From NCBI GenBank assembly GCA_019459055.1, contig JAIBEI010000048.1, positions 18,329 through 82,328 of the forward strand: a stretch of DNA of 64,000 bases. The letters run 5' to 3'. The notes below the pieces were generated by a model. That model did no database searches. It was given only the letters and a program-made list of their open reading frames with translations, and was not told the origin of the DNA. Below, piece after piece: positions 25,424 to 32,682 of this stretch; positions within the stretch are counted from its first letter, which is position 1; the number at the start of each line of letters is the position of its first letter. Source of the stretch: Thiobacillus sp. Its GTDB lineage: Bacteria; Pseudomonadota; Gammaproteobacteria; Burkholderiales; Thiobacillaceae. The translations under genes were made by a program, and so were the position numbers.

Positions 25424-26158
25424 TCAATGATCGTGATGAACCGGCCGAATCGCCTTGACCACGGACCGCTTCGCATTTGCGGTAATACCGGGTTTCGGCA
25501 CAGCAACACCGATCAGACAGTCCCGCGTCACGATCGCGGCCAGTTGATCCTCGGTCCAGCCTTCCGTGCCTTCAGGGCGGACCGGCATGACGATATAGCG
25601 GGTCTTCTGGTTGGAGTCGGCAACGCGGACCTGAACCTCTGGCGGCAACTGCAGGCCGAACTCGGTAAGCACCTGGCGCGGCCAGCGCACCAGACGGCGG
25701 CGGTAGTTCGGGGTGCGATACCACTCGGGCGACTGCCCCAAAATCGGGCGGGGATAGCACGAGCACAGGGTGCACACCACGACATGCTTCAGGGTGGGCG
25801 TATCCGCCAGCACACGCAGGTTGCAGTAGTCGCTGGGCGTACCGAACTGGGTGGGCGGGCTGGTGACCCAGTTCACGCCCACGGCCTTGCTGGCCTCGAC
25901 GCCGTCTTCGATGCAAAGCTTCTTGTACTCGGGGTCCAGCCAGGCCTTGGCAACCAGACGCGCTGCGGGGAGCGGGCCGAGGGTATGCACGTACTCCTTC
26001 CAGACGCGGTGGTCTTCAGCGGAAAAAAGCCCTTTTTCGATGGCAAGTTCGCGAACAGCCATTTCGAGAATTTCGAAATCGCTGACTTCATCGACCATCG
26101 GCGCCGGCTTGTGGCTGTGATCGTGGTCATGGTCGTGGTCGTGGGGATGATCAGACAT
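25424..26158 (-). CDS. scnC: Thiocyanate hydrolase gamma subunit (cobalt-binding)
   Basis: The 244-residue protein carries the cobalt claw VCTLCSCY of Co-type nitrile hydratase relatives, with Cys129, Cys132 and Cys134; in the T. thioparus enzyme the equivalent cysteines bind Co(III) and two are oxidised. Thiocyanate hydrolase converts thiocyanate and water to carbonyl sulfide and ammonia. The sequence downstream (YPRPILGQSPEWYRTPNYRRRLVRWPRQVL) carries the conserved active-site region. The N terminus is extremely His/Asp-rich (DHPHDHDHDHDHSHK), which may help metal loading. It follows scnA by 37 bases and precedes the activator gene. Confidence 0.95.
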   Translation of the reverse strand: MSDHPHDHDHDHDHSHKPAPMVDEVSDFEILEMAVRELAIEKGLFSAEDHRVWKEYVHTLGPLPAARLVAKAWLDPEYKKLCIEDGVEASKAVGVNWVTSPPTQFGTPSDYCNLRVLADTPTLKHVVVCTLCSCYPRPILGQSPEWYRTPNYRRRLVRWPRQVLTEFGLQLPPEVQVRVADSNQKTRYIVMPVRPEGTEGWTEDQLAAIVTRDCLIGVAVPKPGITANAKRSVVKAIRPVHHDH

Positions 26159-26195
26159 GTGTAGTTCCTCTTTTCAATAATGTCCGTGAGTCGAT

Positions 26196-26567
26196 TCAGG
26201 CCGACTCGAGATAACGTTCCGGGATCTCGGTCTCGACGGTATCGTTGGCGAAGGTGTCGCTGTACTCGGGCCAAAGTTCCTTCTGCGGAAACACGATGCT
26301 GTAGAACCACTCGGCGTGATCCTCGTTGCCAAAGGCCTCGTCTTCCGCCGCAGGACTCTCGTAGACCAGCCTGACGATCGTGCCTACCGCGCCGCGCGTA
26401 TAGGTCATGGTGCGGGTGTAGAAAAGGTCGGGCAGATCCTTGATGCGCACCCGGTCGCCTTCCTTGAATTTGGCCTTGCCGGCCTGACCCTTGAAGCACT
26501 GGGGATCGCCAATGCCGGTGGCCATCTTGGCGTGATGGGTTCTATCGTAAACAGGCTTGTTGCTCAT
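26196..26567 (-). CDS. scnA: Thiocyanate hydrolase alpha subunit
   Basis: The 123-residue protein starts at ATG 26567 behind AGAGGGAAAA; an in-frame reading to 26861 is overlap with scnB. It is homologous to the C-terminal part of nitrile hydratase beta subunits: FKEGDRVRIKDLPDLFYTRTMTYTRGAVGTIVRL is the SH3-like barrel and EWFYSIVFPQKELWPEYSDTFANDTVETEIPERYLE the adjoining strands. With ScnB and ScnC it makes the heterotrimer units of the enzyme. It lies 14 bases downstream of scnB. Confidence 0.93.
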   Translation of the reverse strand: MSNKPVYDRTHHAKMATGIGDPQCFKGQAGKAKFKEGDRVRIKDLPDLFYTRTMTYTRGAVGTIVRLVYESPAAEDEAFGNEDHAEWFYSIVFPQKELWPEYSDTFANDTVETEIPERYLESA

Positions 26568-26581
26568 AGCGTTTTCCCTCT

Positions 26582-27061
26582 TTAAAGTTGCTTGGTCTTT
26601 GCGGGGAGGTACTCGCCCAGACCCTGCCCGGACTTCGCGCGCTCCCTGAGTTCGACCATCTTGTTGTGCAACTCGGTCAGCGTGCAGTACTGCTTGTCGA
26701 CCAGGATGCGGGCGGCCGTCATCAACCAGCGACCGTAGTAGGGCATACCGAGGTATACCGTTTGGCCGACATCCACGTTCTGCTTGCGGCGACGCTCTTC
26801 GGCTGTCCACACGCCGCGCCAGGCCAAACATTCGCAGGTGGCGAACGTATTCAATTCCCACACCTCTTCTTCCTTCTCGTGATACACGATCGGCACATCC
26901 GGCTCGCCGCCGACATCATGCGGCGTCCGCGTGTAGGCCCTGAAGAGGGTATGGTCGATTTCGGTGGGCGCGGGAGCGTGCGTCTGCTTATGCAGCGCTG
27001 GCTGCAACTGACCGACAGTATTGAGATGTCGGAGCACCTCTTCTCTGGTAGACGATGACAT
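26582..27061 (-). CDS. scnB: Thiocyanate hydrolase beta subunit
   Basis: The 159-residue protein matches the N-terminal half of nitrile hydratase beta subunits, which in this enzyme family is a separate chain. Features are VWELNTFATCECLAWRGVWTAEERRRKQNVDVGQTVYLGMPYYGRWLMTAARILVDKQYCTLTEL, near the size of the known ScnB. The start follows TTAGGAGTC. The gene order scnB-scnA-scnC is that known from Thiobacillus thioparus. It is the first gene of the long run, and the ~450-base region upstream contains a LysR-type box and two palindromes. Confidence 0.94.
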   Translation of the reverse strand: MSSSTREEVLRHLNTVGQLQPALHKQTHAPAPTEIDHTLFRAYTRTPHDVGGEPDVPIVYHEKEEEVWELNTFATCECLAWRGVWTAEERRRKQNVDVGQTVYLGMPYYGRWLMTAARILVDKQYCTLTELHNKMVELRERAKSGQGLGEYLPAKTKQL

Positions 27062-27115
27062 TGTTTTCGACTCCTAATTTGGATTACGAACAAGTCGGTT
27101 TGCCGTAGAACCTGC

Positions 27116-27130
27116 CATTCGATTTTCGAA
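27116..27130. promoter_or_regulatory. Palindrome ATTCGA-N3-TCGAAT near scnB start
   Basis: Perfect 6-bp arms flank TTT. It lies 55-69 bases upstream of the scnB start, so it is in the leader or core promoter. Its binding protein is unknown. Confidence 0.4.
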
Positions 27131-27250
27131 TACGACAATCGGACTCTTGCTAATGGCCAAACATCAAAAACCTGGTGTATCGCTGGCTGGCACTGAACAT
27201 TCGGAGCACTCGACCACACCGCAGGTGCTTGATGTAAACAACTATGCGCC

Positions 27251-27265
27251 ATTCAATTATTGAAT
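27251..27265. promoter_or_regulatory. Perfect 15-bp palindrome ATTCAAT-T-ATTGAAT
   Basis: The arms 27251-27257 and 27259-27265 match exactly around a central T. It abuts the 42-bp box shared with the LysR gene (27265-27306). The combination suggests a multi-part operator. Confidence 0.45.
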
Positions 27266-27306
27266 TCCAAGACTAAATTCCGATAGGCTCCATAGGGGTT
27301 GGCTAT
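27265..27306. promoter_or_regulatory. LysR-type box, copy 1 (scn side)
   Basis: It begins TTCCAAGACTAAATTCC and ends GGTTGGCTAT. It matches 34 of 42 positions with 30140-30181, including 16 of the first 17. It lies 204-245 bases upstream of scnB. Binding by the CynR-like regulator is inferred from the sharing of the sequence with that gene's own start region. Confidence 0.6.
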
Positions 27307-27512
27307 AGTCTCGAAATGCCTGTTGATGCACGCATTCGGTGTGCTCAATAGATGGGTGGCACGTGCCGAAACACCGACACAAAAAGACCACCCTTCAATC
27401 AATAAATGGGTGCGGCGCCACAGGCACCGCCTAGGGAAACGTCCCGGTTCAACCGAACCCGAAGTCGGTGCTCCGATTTCTCGTCGACGTGACAGGCCGA
27501 GAGCCATGCGCG

Positions 27513-28334
27513 TCATACTCGACGGGCCAGGTACGTGTAGTAATTGCATGCCGCGAAGAAGGTTCCGTTGTCCATTGCCTGACGCTGCTCCCTGTGCCAG
27601 GCTTCGATCGATTGTTCCGGCAACATGCCGGACTTTTTGACGTAGGGCACATAGGTCTCGGCGAAGGATTTGAAGTAGCTGGCCTGACCGATTTCGACCA
27701 CCGCCTCGCCCCACGCCGCGTCCAGTTCTAGGTCCAGGCCAGGCAACAGACGCGGCAGATCGCGCATGATCCGTGGATTATTGAAGGTGGAATTCGCCAG
27801 GGCCGCGTCCATTCGCTGACCGAAACTGTGATCCGGATACGCGTAGGTCAGCGAGGCATAATCGCCATCGAAAACCACCACGATTCCGCCCGGACGGACA
27901 AGCCGGGCCATCTCGCTCATTACCGCAATGGGCGCGGTGACGTGACTGATCAGTGTGTGGGCAACGACGATATCGAATGACCCCGACCGAAAGTCGAGCT
28001 TGTGCGCATCCCCCACCTGAAAAGTGAGCCGGTCACCGAATCCTTCGGCCTGTGCGAGAGTGCTCGCAATATCGAGAAAGGGTCGGCATTGATCCACGCC
28101 TATTGCCGTTCCGGTGAAATCACTTCGACGGGCGAGCGATCGCAATACGACCCCGGTTCCGCACCCCACCTCCAGCACACGGGCTTTCGGCGGCAAGCTC
28201 AGCCTCGCCACATACTGATCGAGCAATCGGGCAAACACGTCGTCCTGGGCCCGGCTCTCGAGCCGCGCCGCAATTCGCTCAACTGCCGTTTCATCCAGTT
28301 CGTTGCTGAAGCGATGGGGGTCACGCGCAACCAT
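27513..28334 (-). CDS. Class I SAM-dependent methyltransferase, substrate unknown
   Basis: The 273-residue protein has the SAM-binding motif I VLEVGCGTGVV, an acidic end of strand 2 (GVDQ), the motif DIVVAHTLISHV and MARLVRPGGIVVVFDGDYASL, like UbiE/Coq5-type enzymes. I use ATG at 28334, which has GAGG upstream; the frame extends to a GTG at 28346. It sits between the scn control region and the cyanase terminator. A role in methylating a sulfur compound such as methanethiol or thiocyanate is possible but unsupported; UbiE-like methyltransferases have many substrates. Confidence 0.85.
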   Translation of the reverse strand: MVARDPHRFSNELDETAVERIAARLESRAQDDVFARLLDQYVARLSLPPKARVLEVGCGTGVVLRSLARRSDFTGTAIGVDQCRPFLDIASTLAQAEGFGDRLTFQVGDAHKLDFRSGSFDIVVAHTLISHVTAPIAVMSEMARLVRPGGIVVVFDGDYASLTYAYPDHSFGQRMDAALANSTFNNPRIMRDLPRLLPGLDLELDAAWGEAVVEIGQASYFKSFAETYVPYVKKSGMLPEQSIEAWHREQRQAMDNGTFFAACNYYTYLARRV

Positions 28335-28658
28335 TTTGCACCTCACTTTTCACCGATCCTGTTCGGCATGCCATGCATGGAAAACAGAACCCTTGACCAA
28401 CTTCACACTGTCCGCGCACCGCAGGGACAATCGCCCTGGATCCGTCCGACGGCACAAAAAAAGCCGCCTCACGCAGAGGCGGCAACCCTAGGACATCCGG
28501 CACAGGAGGTTGAGTTAACCGGATTTGAGGAGCCTTAACTCGTATGTTCTGTGTGATTCCTGCGTTCTTTCGGGGCGACGCCAGGGCAACACCGGCAACC
28601 CGATCATCCGAGTTGCGGCACGCCCGTTACAAAGCTTGTTGCCTCCTCATCCGCATCC
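28335..28658. other. Intergenic region between methyltransferase and cyanase genes
   Basis: No gene is visible in these 324 bases. They contain a minus-strand terminator (28456-28483) and, presumably, the promoter of the methyltransferase gene. Confidence 0.5.
28456..28483 (-). terminator. Rho-independent terminator after the hupE-cynS genes
   Basis: GCCGCCTC at 28463-28470 pairs perfectly with GAGGCGGC at 28476-28483 across a 5-base loop. Read on the minus strand the stem is followed by seven T residues (28462-28456). It ends transcripts coming from cyanase and separates them from the methyltransferase gene. Confidence 0.85.
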
Positions 28659-29099
28659 CTACCAGGACTTATAAGGCAGGAACTTTCCACTTATGGTGAC
28701 AAGCACGCGATCCCCCTTGGGATCTTCCTGCCGGTCGATGTTCATGGTGAAATCGATCGCGCTCATGATGCCGTCGCCGAATTTTTCGTTGATCATTTCC
28801 TTGATCGTCTCGCCGTAGACATTCAGCATTTCATACCAGCGGTAAATCAATGGATCCGTCGGGATGGTGCTGTCCCAAGTTTTGGTCGGGAAGCGCTGCA
28901 ACGCGGTCGACATGGCGGAGTCAAAACCGAGCGCCTCGGCCACCTTGTCCGCTTCCGGCTTTTCCAGGTGATTCATTCCCAGGCACGCCGAACAGACGTA
29001 TTCCGGAGAAAGTCCTGCCGCCTTGGCGACATCGTTCCAGCTCAGGCCTTTTTCGAATTTGGCCTCAAGGATGGCTTCTTTCATTTCCTGCTTGTTCAT
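28659..29099 (-). CDS. cynS: Cyanase (cyanate hydratase)
   Basis: Cyanase converts cyanate and bicarbonate to ammonia and CO2. The 146-residue protein has the N-terminal helix-turn-helix-like dimer domain and the C-terminal catalytic domain IPTDPLIYRWYEMLNVYGETIKEMINEKFGDGIMSAIDF. The catalytic residues of the E. coli enzyme (Arg96, Glu99, Ser122) are Arg87, Glu90 and Ser113 here. Length and sequence fit a full, active enzyme. Cyanate can arise in thiocyanate or cyanide environments, so its location beside scn genes is functional. Confidence 0.96.
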   Translation of the reverse strand: MNKQEMKEAILEAKFEKGLSWNDVAKAAGLSPEYVCSACLGMNHLEKPEADKVAEALGFDSAMSTALQRFPTKTWDSTIPTDPLIYRWYEMLNVYGETIKEMINEKFGDGIMSAIDFTMNIDRQEDPKGDRVLVTISGKFLPYKSW

Positions 29100-29225
29100 G
29101 GCTGAGTCCAGTGCGTTTTGCTTGGATCGGTGAGGACCTGGGCAGTCTCGCGACTCGCTGCCCAGCCCAGTCAGGGTTGAACCACCGGACCGCCCGGCCC
29201 GATGGTTCGGTCGCTACGCCCGCTC

Positions 29226-29879
29226 TTAGGTGAGGCTCAGGGCAAGGAACAGCCCGCCCGTAGCCAGGGCAGCAATGCCGCTGACGCGTGCCGCCAGCAG
29301 GCGTGCCTTCTCGGAGTAGGCTGCGAGCTTTTCGAGGCCCAGTACGCCGCCGACGATAAGCGCATACTGAATCGCGGCGAAGCCGATCAGATAAGCCACC
29401 AGCGGTGCGGCTTCCGCACCAATAATGGATTCACCGTAGGCATAGCCATGCAGAACGCCGCTCGCGGCAAAAATTGCGCTTAACGCAAAGGCGCCCGGGT
29501 AGCGGCGCGTCAGTGCCAGCACCCCGCCCACCACGACCGAGAGCGCCACCAGCATTTCGGACATCGGGATGCTTGCAGCGCCCAGATGGAGGACCGTGCC
29601 GCCAATGGTCGCGCCGATGAAGGCCAGCGGCACCAGGAAGCGCGAAGCCCCTTTCAGCGCGCAGGTCAGCAACATCGCCACGACCAGAAACGCGAAATGA
29701 TCAAGCCCAATGATCGGATGGCCAAAACCGGACAGCAAACCCTGGCTGAACGTCTGCGGAGTCATGCCACCCATCGGGTGATGCGCGAACGCCGACGTCG
29801 TCGCGACGAGCAGGAGCCCGGCAGTGACCGCGACCGTGCCGCGCAGATGGTTTTCAGACATATGTTTCGTGAGATTCAT
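29226..29879 (-). CDS. hupE: HupE/UreJ-family membrane protein, probable Ni/Co permease
   Basis: The 217-residue protein begins at ATG 29879 behind GAGGAAA and opens with a signal-like segment ending AFAHHP. It has the HupE/UreJ signature SGFGHPIIGLDHFAFLVVAML with conserved histidines and aspartate, and about seven hydrophobic helices. HupE proteins are secondary permeases for nickel or cobalt. It is 126 bases upstream of cynS and divergent from the LysR gene. With no nickel enzyme encoded nearby, cobalt for thiocyanate hydrolase is the most plausible cargo. Confidence 0.88.
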   Translation of the reverse strand: MNLTKHMSENHLRGTVAVTAGLLLVATTSAFAHHPMGGMTPQTFSQGLLSGFGHPIIGLDHFAFLVVAMLLTCALKGASRFLVPLAFIGATIGGTVLHLGAASIPMSEMLVALSVVVGGVLALTRRYPGAFALSAIFAASGVLHGYAYGESIIGAEAAPLVAYLIGFAAIQYALIVGGVLGLEKLAAYSEKARLLAARVSGIAALATGGLFLALSLT

Positions 29880-30139
29880 GACAATTTTCCTCGCTGTTGG
29901 CTGTTTGCTACCCAAACCTACAAACCGTTACAAAAAACTTGCGCGGCAATAGCACACCACACACGGCTTCCGCTCGTTTCGACACCCCGGGCCAAAAGGA
30001 ACAGCGACCCAGCGCGACGCTCATAATGCTTTTGGCGGTAAGGGGAGGTTTGCGTTTATCATTCCTAAGCATCGAGCTTGCCTATGAATGCGAACCTCTC
30101 TCACCGTTGAGGATCAATATGCATGATGCGATTCTTTTT
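29880..30139. promoter_or_regulatory. Divergent control region between hupE-cynS and the LysR gene
   Basis: No gene is seen in this stretch, which continues into the LysR box at 30140. It should hold the promoters of both divergent transcripts, a usual arrangement for LysR-type regulators. I could not assign -35/-10 elements securely. Confidence 0.5.
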
Positions 30140-30181
30140 TTCCAAGACTTAATTCCGATGAGGTCTATAGGAAGTGGCTAT
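30140..30181. promoter_or_regulatory. LysR-type box, copy 2 (at the regulator gene start)
   Basis: The sequence matches the scn-side box at 34 of 42 positions. It includes the ribosome site GGAAG and the first two bases of the LysR start codon. Binding here would interfere with transcription or translation of the regulator gene, consistent with negative autoregulation as known for LysR proteins. Confidence 0.6.
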
Positions 30182-31217
30182 GGATAGAAACTTGGTCTTC
30201 CCTCGTTCCATTCGATACCTGATTGCCGTTGCGGACATGCACAGCTTCACGCGCGCGGCAGAAGCGCTCTTCGTGTCGCAGCCGACGCTATCGCAGCAAA
30301 TCAAGCAATTGGAGGAGTTGTTGGAGGTGCAGTTGCTGGACCGGTCCGGCCGGACCGTGAGGCTGACTGCCGCCGGCGAGGTCTATTTGCACCACGCTCG
30401 CCGTGCCCTGGGAGAACTCAACGCCGCCAAGCGGGCCATCCACGAGTTGCAGGATTTGAGTCGCGGCACGCTCCGCCTAGGGATGACGCCGATCACCGAC
30501 TATCTGGCCATTCCACTACTGGAACAATTCAACGCCCGCTTCCCCGGCATCAGCGTGAACACGCTGGAAATGCCGCAGGATGAAATCAAGTCGGCCCTGG
30601 CCGAAGACCGAGTCGACATCGGGATTGCCTTTAGCAGCACGCTCTCGACCGAGGACGCCTCGGACGATATCGACAGCCACATCCTGTTCGTCGAGACCCT
30701 CAACCTTGCCGTCGGCCAGGATCACCCCCTGGCCGGACAAGTCGGGCCGATGAGCAAGCATGCCCTGGAGCAGGAACCGCTGGTGCTGTTCAATACGGAT
30801 TACGCGCTGCGGCGCAGCATCGACCTGTACTGCCTTGAACAGGGGCTCAATCCGCCCATCGCCATGGAGGCCAGTTCGCTCAGCGTGATCATCGAAATGG
30901 TCCGGCTTGGCCGCCTCGCCACCATACTTCCCGACACCATTTCCTGCGCGCAACAGGGGCTTCATTCGATTTCCCTGCTGCCAGAACTGCCTCACCACAC
31001 GATCAGCCTGATCTGCCGCAAAGGGACGTACAAGAGCCCGGCCTGCCAGGCCTTTGTGGATGTGGCAGCGGATTGGTCCTCGGTCAGATGCCCAATGACG
31101 CCCAGCCACCGGCTCAGACCCTGTCCCATGATCGATGTGTGCGCGCATACCAAGCCTGGGTTTGGCGGTGAGGATGATGTCCTCCAGGGGGCCGCAGCGG
31201 ATGCATCGGAAACATGA
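30180..31217 (+). CDS. LysR-family transcriptional regulator, CynR-like
   Basis: The 345-residue protein has an N-terminal winged helix (RSIRYLIAVADMHSFTRAAEALFVSQPTLSQQIKQLEELL) and a LysR substrate-binding domain. It follows E. coli CynR over its whole length, for example DRSGRTVRLTAAGEVYLHHARRALGELNAAKRAIHELQDLSRGTLRLGMTPITDY and the VDIGIAF stretch; CynR senses cyanate. The C terminus has about 45 residues more than CynR (from TPSHRLRPCPMIDVC), with two cysteines. ATG at 30180 follows GGAAG. It is divergent from hupE-cynS and probably controls these and the scn operon through the shared box. Confidence 0.93.
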   Translation: MDRNLVFPRSIRYLIAVADMHSFTRAAEALFVSQPTLSQQIKQLEELLEVQLLDRSGRTVRLTAAGEVYLHHARRALGELNAAKRAIHELQDLSRGTLRLGMTPITDYLAIPLLEQFNARFPGISVNTLEMPQDEIKSALAEDRVDIGIAFSSTLSTEDASDDIDSHILFVETLNLAVGQDHPLAGQVGPMSKHALEQEPLVLFNTDYALRRSIDLYCLEQGLNPPIAMEASSLSVIIEMVRLGRLATILPDTISCAQQGLHSISLLPELPHHTISLICRKGTYKSPACQAFVDVAADWSSVRCPMTPSHRLRPCPMIDVCAHTKPGFGGEDDVLQGAAADASET

Positions 31218-31328
31218 TCGCAACCGGCGACAGCCTGAAAAGGTTTAAAAGGCCGGGAGGCGCGAACAGGCGTCCTCGCAAGGTCGTGCGCTGCCCGATT
31301 GAAAATAGGGTCGATGCCCGCCTACAGT

Positions 31329-31946
31329 TCAGGTCTTGCCCACAGTACCCCGCCTGCGAATTCCACCTTCTTTTTGAGTATCGCGCCGGACGACCCGCGT
31401 TCGCTCATGCAGGCGTTTCATTGCGCGCATAAACACGGCAGGATCGTCCTGCGACCGGGCGAGGACCAGCGCCCCCTGAATGCCCGCGACAACATCTTCG
31501 GCGGTTTCGCGCGCGGCCCGGCTGTTGAAACCGCTGCGTTTCAATGCGGCAGAAAGCACTCGGATCCAGGTGGTGAAATAGGACTGAACCTCAATCGCAA
31601 AGCGCTCCCGCGTATCGTCCAGCGCAAAGGTTCCCACCAGGCAGACCCGCCTGCCGGAGTGGAAAAAGTCGATGACGGCCCGGAACATGGCGTCGATCCC
31701 CGCTGTCGGGTCGTCGCCTTCGCGCAGCGGCATGAAGACGTTCGTTTCGAACCAGCCGGCCACATCCTCCAGCACCGCCCGAGCCATTTCTTCCTTGCCG
31801 TCGGGAAAGAGGTGATACAGGCTGCCCTTACCCAGCCCCGTCCTTTTGGTGATCTCGGACAGGCTTGCGCCCGCAAAGCCGTACTCCCGGAAAAGTTCCG
31901 CCAGCACCGGAATCGCATCGCGCCGATCGGCGACGCTGCGGGCCAC
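31329..31946 (-). CDS. TetR/AcrR-family regulator
   Basis: The 205-residue protein has a helix-turn-helix at residues 28-47 (SLSEITKRTGLGKGSLYHLF) and an LmrA/YxaF-like C-terminal domain containing CLVGTFALDD. It is encoded three bases after the stop of the DUF1348 gene on the same strand and is likely co-transcribed. An exact 6-bp-armed palindrome at 32449-32464 upstream of the pair is a fitting operator. The regulator probably controls its own operon; the ligand is unknown. Confidence 0.9.
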   Translation of the reverse strand: MARSVADRRDAIPVLAELFREYGFAGASLSEITKRTGLGKGSLYHLFPDGKEEMARAVLEDVAGWFETNVFMPLREGDDPTAGIDAMFRAVIDFFHSGRRVCLVGTFALDDTRERFAIEVQSYFTTWIRVLSAALKRSGFNSRAARETAEDVVAGIQGALVLARSQDDPAVFMRAMKRLHERTRVVRRDTQKEGGIRRRGTVGKT

Positions 31947-31949
31947 GAT

Positions 31950-32426
31950 CTAGAATAGGCCCATTTCCGTCAGGCCGGGATGATCCTCTGGCCGCGGGCC
32001 CTGTTCCCACAGAAATTTCCGCTCGGACGCCTGGATCGAGACATCGTTGATGCTGGCCTCGCGCCGGCGCATCAAGCCACGCTCGTCGAATTCCCACAGC
32101 TCGTTTCCGTGCGAACGGAACCAGTTGCCGGAATCATCGTGCCACTCGTATTTGAAGCGCACCGCGATACGGTTTTCGTGGAAGCTCCACAATTCCTTGA
32201 TCAGGCGGTAGTCGAGTTCGCGCGCCCACTTGCGTTCGAGAAAGGCCACGATCGCTTCGCGACCCTGCAGGAATTCGCCGCGGTTGCGCCAGCGGCTGTC
32301 CTCCGTATAGGCGAGGGACACCTTTTTCGGATCGTGCGTGTTCCAGGCATTTTCGGCCATGCGAACCTTCTGCGCGGCGGTTTCCGGGGTGAACGGGGGC
32401 AGGGGCGGGCGCTCGGACGTCGTCAT
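31950..32426 (-). CDS. DUF1348 SnoaL/NTF2-like protein
   Basis: The 158-residue protein starts at ATG 32426 behind GGAGAAG. It carries the DUF1348 pattern: [57 protein letters not shown], then [39 protein letters not shown]. These are NTF2-like (SnoaL-like) single-domain cone folds. The biochemical role of DUF1348 is not established. It is paired with the TetR gene downstream. Confidence 0.9.
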   Translation of the reverse strand: MTTSERPPLPPFTPETAAQKVRMAENAWNTHDPKKVSLAYTEDSRWRNRGEFLQGREAIVAFLERKWARELDYRLIKELWSFHENRIAVRFKYEWHDDSGNWFRSHGNELWEFDERGLMRRREASINDVSIQASERKFLWEQGPRPEDHPGLTEMGLF

Positions 32427-32448
32427 GTGGCTTCTCCGTGTTGCTGTG

Positions 32449-32464
32449 TGTACCGATTGGTACA
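32449..32464. promoter_or_regulatory. Operator palindrome TGTACC-GATT-GGTACA
   Basis: Perfect 6-bp arms flank four bases, 22 bases upstream of the DUF1348 start. The position and symmetry fit autoregulation by the co-encoded TetR protein. Confidence 0.65.
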
Positions 32465-32682
32465 GGGTAGGCCACGCCACACGGATTTTCAAGGGCAAGC
32501 TCTGGCAGCGGCGTCCCGCAACAGAGGGGGCGCCGGAATGCATAAGCGATTTCTATTGACGCAATTGAAATTAGGTCTTGGACAATGCCCCTTGGGCGCA
32601 CCATAGTTTGAACCGTCGACAGTTTTTCAGGGCGCCTCGCACACCATCGAGCCGCCGCCATGCGTACCCCTGGATTCCCACA

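Larger units (their letters stand above)
27062..27512. promoter_or_regulatory. Control region of the scn operon
   Basis: These 451 bases hold no convincing gene. They contain a 15-bp perfect palindrome (27251-27265), a second palindrome ATTCGA-TTT-TCGAAT (27116-27130) and a 42-bp sequence shared with the LysR start region. I could not identify a clear -35/-10 pair. Confidence 0.6.

Noticed and set aside
24966..27061. Nitrile hydratase as the product of the scn genes
   Set aside because: The three separate subunits, their sizes, the order scnB-scnA-scnC and the sequence around CTLCSC all fit thiocyanate hydrolase rather than a two-subunit nitrile hydratase.
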